Of a stretch of 19,978 nucleotides of DNA, positions 16,688-19,978 are shown piece after piece. The notes under the pieces were generated by a model. That model had not been told where the DNA came from. It saw only the letters and a program-made list of their open reading frames with translations, and did not search any database. This stretch comes from Pseudomonadota bacterium. Its GTDB lineage: Bacteria; Pseudomonadota; Gammaproteobacteria; Burkholderiales; Gallionellaceae. Both the position numbers and the translations under genes were made by a program. The stretch covers positions 1 to 19,978 of the forward strand of contig JAJZUH010000017.1 of NCBI GenBank assembly GCA_021847165.1. The letters are read 5' to 3'. The first letter of the stretch is position 1, and every line of letters begins with the position of its first letter.

Positions 16688-17074
16688 CTAATTCGAACAG
16701 ATGGGATTCATTTTGCAGGCCGGGCACACTGACTCAGTGGAAGGGCGCATATGGGCAAGAGCAGCCAGCCATTGCTCGCACTGATTCCCATATTTCTGCA
16801 GGAACTTGTGCGAATGCACCCTCAGGTACTTGATGATCTGGGTCTGCATGCAGGCAGTGAAATCGAACTTCCGATTGTTCCTGTATTCGCCCCAGATGAA
16901 TTCTTCCGGCAGCATGCCGGCTTGCCGCATGTCTCGAGTGAATCCGAAGATCGCATAGAACTTGTCCGGATCCTCGATCCAGTGGATCGGCTCGCCGTTG
17001 ATTTCTATATAACGATACATTTCGTTGCCGGGATTGGAGAGATTGTATGTGATATTCGGCAACGTCTTCTTCAT
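16688..17074 (-). CDS. Hypothetical 128-residue protein with C-terminal Cys cluster
   Basis: I do not recognise this family. AGGAG at 6-7 nt before ATG 17074 is a strong ribosome site and favours this strand over the overlapping antisense frame. The protein is soluble and rich in aromatic residues (IHWIEDPDKFYAIFGF, PEEFIWGEYRN) with no signal peptide or span. Five cysteines occur at 75, 99, 117, 120 and 126, the last three in CPACKMNPIC, which could bind zinc or a cluster. It is flanked by gene-free DNA on both sides (224 bp and 443 bp) and so is probably a single-gene unit. The segment upstream at 17183-17223 is AT-rich and is a likely promoter zone, but no convincing -35/-10 pair was found. 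Confidence 0.72.
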   Translation of the reverse strand: MKKTLPNITYNLSNPGNEMYRYIEINGEPIHWIEDPDKFYAIFGFTRDMRQAGMLPEEFIWGEYRNNRKFDFTACMQTQIIKYLRVHSHKFLQKYGNQCEQWLAALAHMRPSTESVCPACKMNPICSN

Positions 17075-17335
17075 GATCGCTCCTGAGTGGTTTATTCCCT
17101 TGCTACCTTGCCGGTGCGCCTGAATTTCGCCATCGAAAAATCAGCAGCGGGCAGTGGTGGGATGCTATCAGTAGCGGGAATGTGCCGATATATGCCGAAA
17201 TATATAGATCGCAGTCTATTACATGATCCAAGCATGGTTATTGCGCGGCGTGAATAACGCGTCAATCCGCTGCTGGCGGGGAGGGCGTGGAGCGATGGTC
17301 GGGTTGGTTGGAGAGAGCAAATCCGGGGCAAACTG

Positions 17336-17358
17336 TTATGCACAATAAGTGTGGATAA
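17336..17358. promoter_or_regulatory. Inverted pair of DnaA-box-like 9-mers
   Basis: TTATGCACA (17336-17344, plus) and TGTGGATAA (17350-17358), which is TTATCCACA on the minus strand, face each other across 5 nt. Both fit the TTATNCACA DnaA-box consensus and the second is the exact high-affinity form. No replication gene is near, so this is not presented as an origin; a DnaA-regulated or titration site is possible. Confidence 0.45.
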
Positions 17359-17375
17359 CTACCCAGATAAGTGTG
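17345..17375 (+). repeat. Direct repeat ATAAGTGTG, 22-bp period
   Basis: ATAAGTGTG occurs at 17345-17353 and 17367-17375. The 22-bp period is close to two helical turns, so a protein could bind both copies on one face of the DNA. The first copy overlaps the DnaA-box pair. Confidence 0.5.
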
Positions 17376-17517
17376 CCGGAACCGCGCTAACTATAAACCG
17401 TATATGCCGTTTTTTTGCGTTGATCAATTCGTGACCGTCTTCTCGGCCAGTCGAGATGAAAACAGGCGATAGGCCGACGAATCCCGCGTTGCTTTGGGTG
17501 CGAAACGCTTATTCGCG

Positions 17518-19146
17518 TCAGGCGATCCTGAAGCGCGCCGCCAGTTCGTCGAGGTTCTTGCTGAGTTCCGCCATCTGCCCGGCCGACGCTGCCGTCTGCG
17601 AAGAGGCCAGCGTGTTCTGTTCGGTTCCCTGGGCGATTTTTTCGATACGCTGTGCGATGTCGCGTGCTGCCAGCGACTGTTCCTGAATCGCATGCGTGAT
17701 GTCGTCGACATCGCGTGCGGCATTCTCGGCGGCTTCCCGGATGCTGCTGACGGAATCTCCCGCCTTGCGCGCCAGTTCGACCCCCTCGTTGACCTTCGTC
17801 ACGCTGACGCCCATTTCCTTGACGGCTTCCCCGGTGCCATCCTGTATCTTGACGATCATGCCGCTGATCTCCTTGGTCGAATTGGCGGTGCGCTCGGCCA
17901 GCTTGCGCACTTCGTCGGCCACCACGGCAAAGCCGCGGCCCTGTTCTCCCGCGCGCGCAGCCTCGATGGCGGCGTTCAGCGCAAGCAGGTTGGTCTGGTC
18001 GGCAATCTCGCGGATTGCTTCAGCGATGCCGGATATCTGCCTGGAATATTCCTCCAGACCATGGATTTTCTCTGCGACGTGATTGACGGACTGGGCGATG
18101 TTCTCCATTTCGGTGGCCGCGCTGTGAATCACGCGGCCGCCTTCGACGGCTTTTTCGCTGGAAATCTGGCTGACACGGTGTGCGTTATCGGCATGCTCGC
18201 TCACCTGGTCGATCGATACCGACAATTCCTCCATGGCCGATGCCATGCCGGAGGCGGCTTCGGACTGCATCTGGCTGACTTCCGAACTGTTATTGGCCGA
18301 CACGGAAACATCGCCGGACGACTGGTTCAGCGAGGCGATTCCTTCGCGCACGTTGGCGATCAGCTCATGCAGGTTGTTGCGCATCACCGAGAGCGCGGCA
18401 TTGAGATCGCCCAGTTCGTCCTTGCTGGCAGGCGGCAGCGGTTTGGTGAGATCGCCGGCGGCGATGGTTTCGGCCGCGACTTTCGATGCATTCAGACAGC
18501 GCCTGATCCTGTTGATGACTTTCCATGCCTGTATCAGCAAGGCTGCCGAGGCCAGTCCGCCGATGATCGTGAGCGTCGTTGTGTCCAGCCCATACCAGAT
18601 GGCCGCGATGGCCAGGATGAAGCCGGCAACCCCGTTCGCCGTCAGCAACCACAACCGGGTTGCAATGCTGATGTTGTTGAATCGCCGCGAAAGCCTGGTC
18701 AGCGCGTTGCCGCTGACCACCTGGCCTTCGTCCAGGCTGATGCTCGCATCGCGGTTCATTTTTGCGTAGAGCTGTTCGGCTGCACCGATCTCCTCGCGCG
18801 AGGCGGCCACGCGTACCGAAACGTAACCGCTGCTGTCCGCCAGCGGCGAGGCATAAGCACGCACCCAGTAGTGGTCGCCGTCCTTGCGGCGATTCTTCAC
18901 CAGGCCGCTCCAGGGGCGTCCCTTTTTGAGCGTATCCCACAAGTCGCGAAACGCTTCCGGCGGCATGTCGGGATGACGCACCAGATTGTGCGGTTGCCCG
19001 ATCAGCTCGTCCCTGGTGTAGCCGGACAGTTCGACGAACGCAGCATTGGCACGGGTAATCTGGCCCTTGAGGTTGGTATAGGAGATGACGGTCTTTCCTT
19101 CGGGGAAGGGAAATTCGCGGCCGGACACTGGCTGGTTATTGCGCAT
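17518..19146 (-). CDS. aer: Aer-like energy-taxis receptor (FAD-PAS methyl-accepting protein)
   Basis: This 542-residue receptor links redox or energy state to flagellar control through CheA/CheW. The N-terminal PAS (about 15-118) closely follows E. coli Aer, including [13 protein letters not shown] and [21 protein letters not shown]57, H58, D60 and W79 fall at the same numbers as residues recalled as FAD-binding in Aer. Two closely spaced hydrophobic segments (about 164-187 and 190-208) form the membrane anchor without a periplasmic domain. A HAMP-like linker follows, then the MCP signalling domain with the hairpin-tip sequence ([20 protein letters not shown]). ATG 19146 is chosen because AGGAG lies 6 nt before it; an upstream in-frame TTG at 19161 would place this ribosome site inside the gene. 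No CheW-binding pentapeptide tail is seen. Confidence 0.92.
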   Translation of the reverse strand: MRNNQPVSGREFPFPEGKTVISYTNLKGQITRANAAFVELSGYTRDELIGQPHNLVRHPDMPPEAFRDLWDTLKKGRPWSGLVKNRRKDGDHYWVRAYASPLADSSGYVSVRVAASREEIGAAEQLYAKMNRDASISLDEGQVVSGNALTRLSRRFNNISIATRLWLLTANGVAGFILAIAAIWYGLDTTTLTIIGGLASAALLIQAWKVINRIRRCLNASKVAAETIAAGDLTKPLPPASKDELGDLNAALSVMRNNLHELIANVREGIASLNQSSGDVSVSANNSSEVSQMQSEAASGMASAMEELSVSIDQVSEHADNAHRVSQISSEKAVEGGRVIHSAATEMENIAQSVNHVAEKIHGLEEYSRQISGIAEAIREIADQTNLLALNAAIEAARAGEQGRGFAVVADEVRKLAERTANSTKEISGMIVKIQDGTGEAVKEMGVSVTKVNEGVELARKAGDSVSSIREAAENAARDVDDITHAIQEQSLAARDIAQRIEKIAQGTEQNTLASSQTAASAGQMAELSKNLDELAARFRIA

Positions 19147-19367
19147 GGTTTCTCCTGACAAGATGTTTCAAATAGGGGTGATATTTCCGGGATAAGCGCA
19201 AAACGAATTCACCTTAGTCCTGCTCCGGGATTCCCATGCGTCGAACAGAGATGGAATTCCGTCCGGATTGGGGCAAGGAGGCTGCGAGGCAAGCGGCTTT
19301 CGCCGGCCGCGCATGTTCTACCGTCCATGCGGCGGGTTGCCCTGGATTGGATAAAGTATGCCCGCGC

Positions 19368-19676
19368 TCACTGCGCATTACCTTCGGTATCGAACACCAG
19401 CAGTGTCGTCTCGCCGTCGATGTCGGTGATCTCGGCTGCGCTCAGTTTGCCGCTGTCGTGGTAGGTGTAGCGGTGTGCGAGCTCGATCTCGCCGTAAGCG
19501 AGCTTGTCGAATCCGGTGAGACGTTCCTGCTTGTCGAAGTAGCCGCGGAAGTAGGTGTTGCGATTTTCCACTTCATTGGCTGGCAGTTCGTTCACCAGCC
19601 TGAACGGCAGTCTGATACCGGTATAAGTGACAAAAAAGCGGAGCGTTGCCCGGTTTGGGTCGCGTGCGGCATCCAT
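19368..19676 (-). CDS. Hypothetical 102-residue protein paired with a Nif11-like gene
   Basis: I do not recognise a characterised family. The protein is soluble and acidic, with a strand-rich look: FFVTYTGIRLPFRLVNEL, then YFRGYFDKQERLTGFDKLAYGEIELAHRYTY, then an acidic end DIDGETTLLVFDTEG. No cysteine, signal peptide or membrane span is present. It begins 6 bp after the stop of the Nif11-like gene, so the two are probably translated from one mRNA. The ribosome site is weak. Small conserved proteins of this kind occur beside nitrogen-fixation genes in some Proteobacteria, but nothing in this window proves that link. Confidence 0.72.
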   Translation of the reverse strand: MDAARDPNRATLRFFVTYTGIRLPFRLVNELPANEVENRNTYFRGYFDKQERLTGFDKLAYGEIELAHRYTYHDSGKLSAAEITDIDGETTLLVFDTEGNAQ

Positions 19677-19682
19677 ATGGGC

Positions 19683-19901
19683 TCAGGCGCGCAACAGGGC
19701 CTTGGCCAGCCGCTCGGAAAGCTGGTCGGCCGTGAATTGCGGTTCGTTGGGCGGGTACATCTCGTCCTCGATGAAATTGAAACCGTGCTCCTGCGCCAGC
19801 GCGAGCAGTTCGCGCACCTTCTGGCAAGCGATGAGTTTCGCCTTCAATTCCAGATCTGTCCTCGCTTTGTCGGAAAATCCCTTGATGTCTTTGAGCGCCA
19901 T
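19683..19901 (-). CDS. Nif11-like small protein
   Basis: From ATG 19901 the frame encodes 72 residues beginning MALKDIKGFSDKARTD and continuing LELKAKLIACQ, then LLALAQEHGFNFIEDEMYPP and a helical end. This is the Nif11 pattern: a helix with D-x-E-L-x-x-K-L, then A-x-E-x-G-F-x-F. Nif11 domains occur as stand-alone proteins in nitrogen-fixing bacteria and as leaders of some modified peptides. There is no Gly-Gly cleavage site or Cys/Ser/Thr-rich core after the domain, so a peptide precursor is unlikely. Two upstream in-frame ATGs (19958 and 19946) would add 15-19 residues; the Nif11 domain boundary favours 19901, preceded by a modest GGGA. The lone Cys is in KLIACQK. Confidence 0.72.
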   Translation of the reverse strand: MALKDIKGFSDKARTDLELKAKLIACQKVRELLALAQEHGFNFIEDEMYPPNEPQFTADQLSERLAKALLRA

Positions 19902-19978
19902 ATGTGTCCCGTCTTGTTTTGGAGTAAATGAAACAACGGAAGTCATTTGTTCCGTCATTGTCGGTTGGAATGTCGCAA

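Larger units (their letters stand above)
17075..17517. other. Gene-free stretch of 443 bp
   Basis: No convincing coding frame is present: the only frame over 80 codons lacks a ribosome site and is Pro/Arg-rich. The stretch holds an AT-rich block (17183-17223) with TATATGCCG at 17189-17197 and again at 17401-17409, two DnaA-box-like 9-mers (17336-17358), a 9-bp direct repeat (17345-17375), and a run of seven T (17410-17417 region) without a GC-rich stem before it. A 6-bp inverted pair TCGGCC/GGCCGA (17443-17448, 17472-17477) lies downstream of the Aer gene on its strand but has no T-run. Confidence 0.6.

Noticed and set aside
16751..17086. 111-codon plus-strand frame starting MGKSSQPLLALIP
   Set aside because: It is antisense to the 128-residue hypothetical protein, which has the much better ribosome site (AGGAG) and a natural-looking residue mix.
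17092..17343. 83-codon minus-strand frame starting at GTG
   Set aside because: It has no ribosome site, a Pro/Arg-rich composition and its start lies inside the DnaA-box pair; treated as non-coding.
17075..17517. Replication origin
   Set aside because: Only two DnaA boxes, no AT-rich 13-mer array, and no dnaA, dnaN, parA/B or rep gene nearby.
17494..19158. 554-codon open frame on the plus strand
   Set aside because: It is antisense to the Aer-like receptor over its full length, has no recognisable domain and starts without a ribosome site.
19147..19240. Possible FliA (sigma-28) promoter before the Aer-like gene on the minus strand
   Set aside because: The best candidate, TAAG-N15-GCTTATCC, matches only about half of the -10 consensus; not enough to call.
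19928..19978. Open plus-strand frame from ATG 19928 running off the window end, with GGAG just upstream
   Set aside because: The GGAG is only 3 nt from the ATG, only 17 codons are visible, and it overlaps the longer start choice of the Nif11-like gene. It cannot be judged without the sequence to the right.

Overview
The window looks like a chromosomal segment from a Gram-negative, moderately GC-rich bacterium. Three predicted outer-membrane beta-barrels and a lipoprotein show the Gram-negative envelope. The dense set of PAS/GGDEF/EAL/HD-GYP proteins, the Aer-type energy-taxis receptor, the cytochrome b561 and the DUF4156 lipoprotein fit a Betaproteobacterium, perhaps of the Nitrosomonadales/Gallionellaceae type. 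That placement is inference from gene families only. No rRNA, tRNA, CRISPR array, insertion sequence or phage gene was seen.

Layout. (1) 1-1930, plus strand: a GlcF/GlpC-like Fe-S oxidoreductase subunit without its FAD partner in view, overlapped by a small HepT/DUF86-like gene that lacks the catalytic motif. A near-perfect sigma-54 (-24/-12) element sits just upstream, with a strong inverted repeat about 140 bp further up. (2) 1992-8698, minus strand: a likely three-gene c-di-GMP unit read in the order diguanylate cyclase, MASE3-PAS hybrid histidine kinase, REC-HD-GYP phosphodiesterase; the last two overlap by 4 bp. (3) 8923-10147, minus strand: a 37-codon membrane peptide, a CopZ-like Zn/[2Fe-2S] protein and a small beta-barrel, probably read from a sigma-70-like promoter at 10224-10253. 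A second OmpA-like barrel diverges from it at 10371-11015. (4) 11070-12434, minus strand: cytochrome b561 and a pirin. (5) 12699-13034, plus strand: a DUF4156 lipoprotein. (6) 13095-16463, minus strand: a triple-PAS GGDEF-EAL protein followed 36 bp later by a third beta-barrel. (7) 16688-17074, minus strand: an unrecognised 128-residue protein with a C-terminal Cys cluster. (8) 17075-17517: a 443-bp gene-free stretch holding two DnaA-box-like 9-mers and a helically phased direct repeat. (9) 17518-19146, minus strand: an Aer-like receptor with a predicted FAD-PAS domain. (10) 19368-19901, minus strand: a Nif11-like small protein and an unrecognised 102-residue protein.

How it fits together. 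Most coding capacity is for sensing redox or energy state (PAS, Aer) and turning it into c-di-GMP levels or swimming bias. Interspersed are redox and metal proteins (Fe-S oxidoreductase, CopZ-like, cytochrome b561, pirin) and envelope proteins. The strongest leads for something undescribed are the sigma-54 plus inverted-repeat control of the Fe-S/HepT-like pair, the small-membrane-peptide/CopZ-like/beta-barrel unit, and the Nif11-like pair. I did not find a clear new defence or mobile system.
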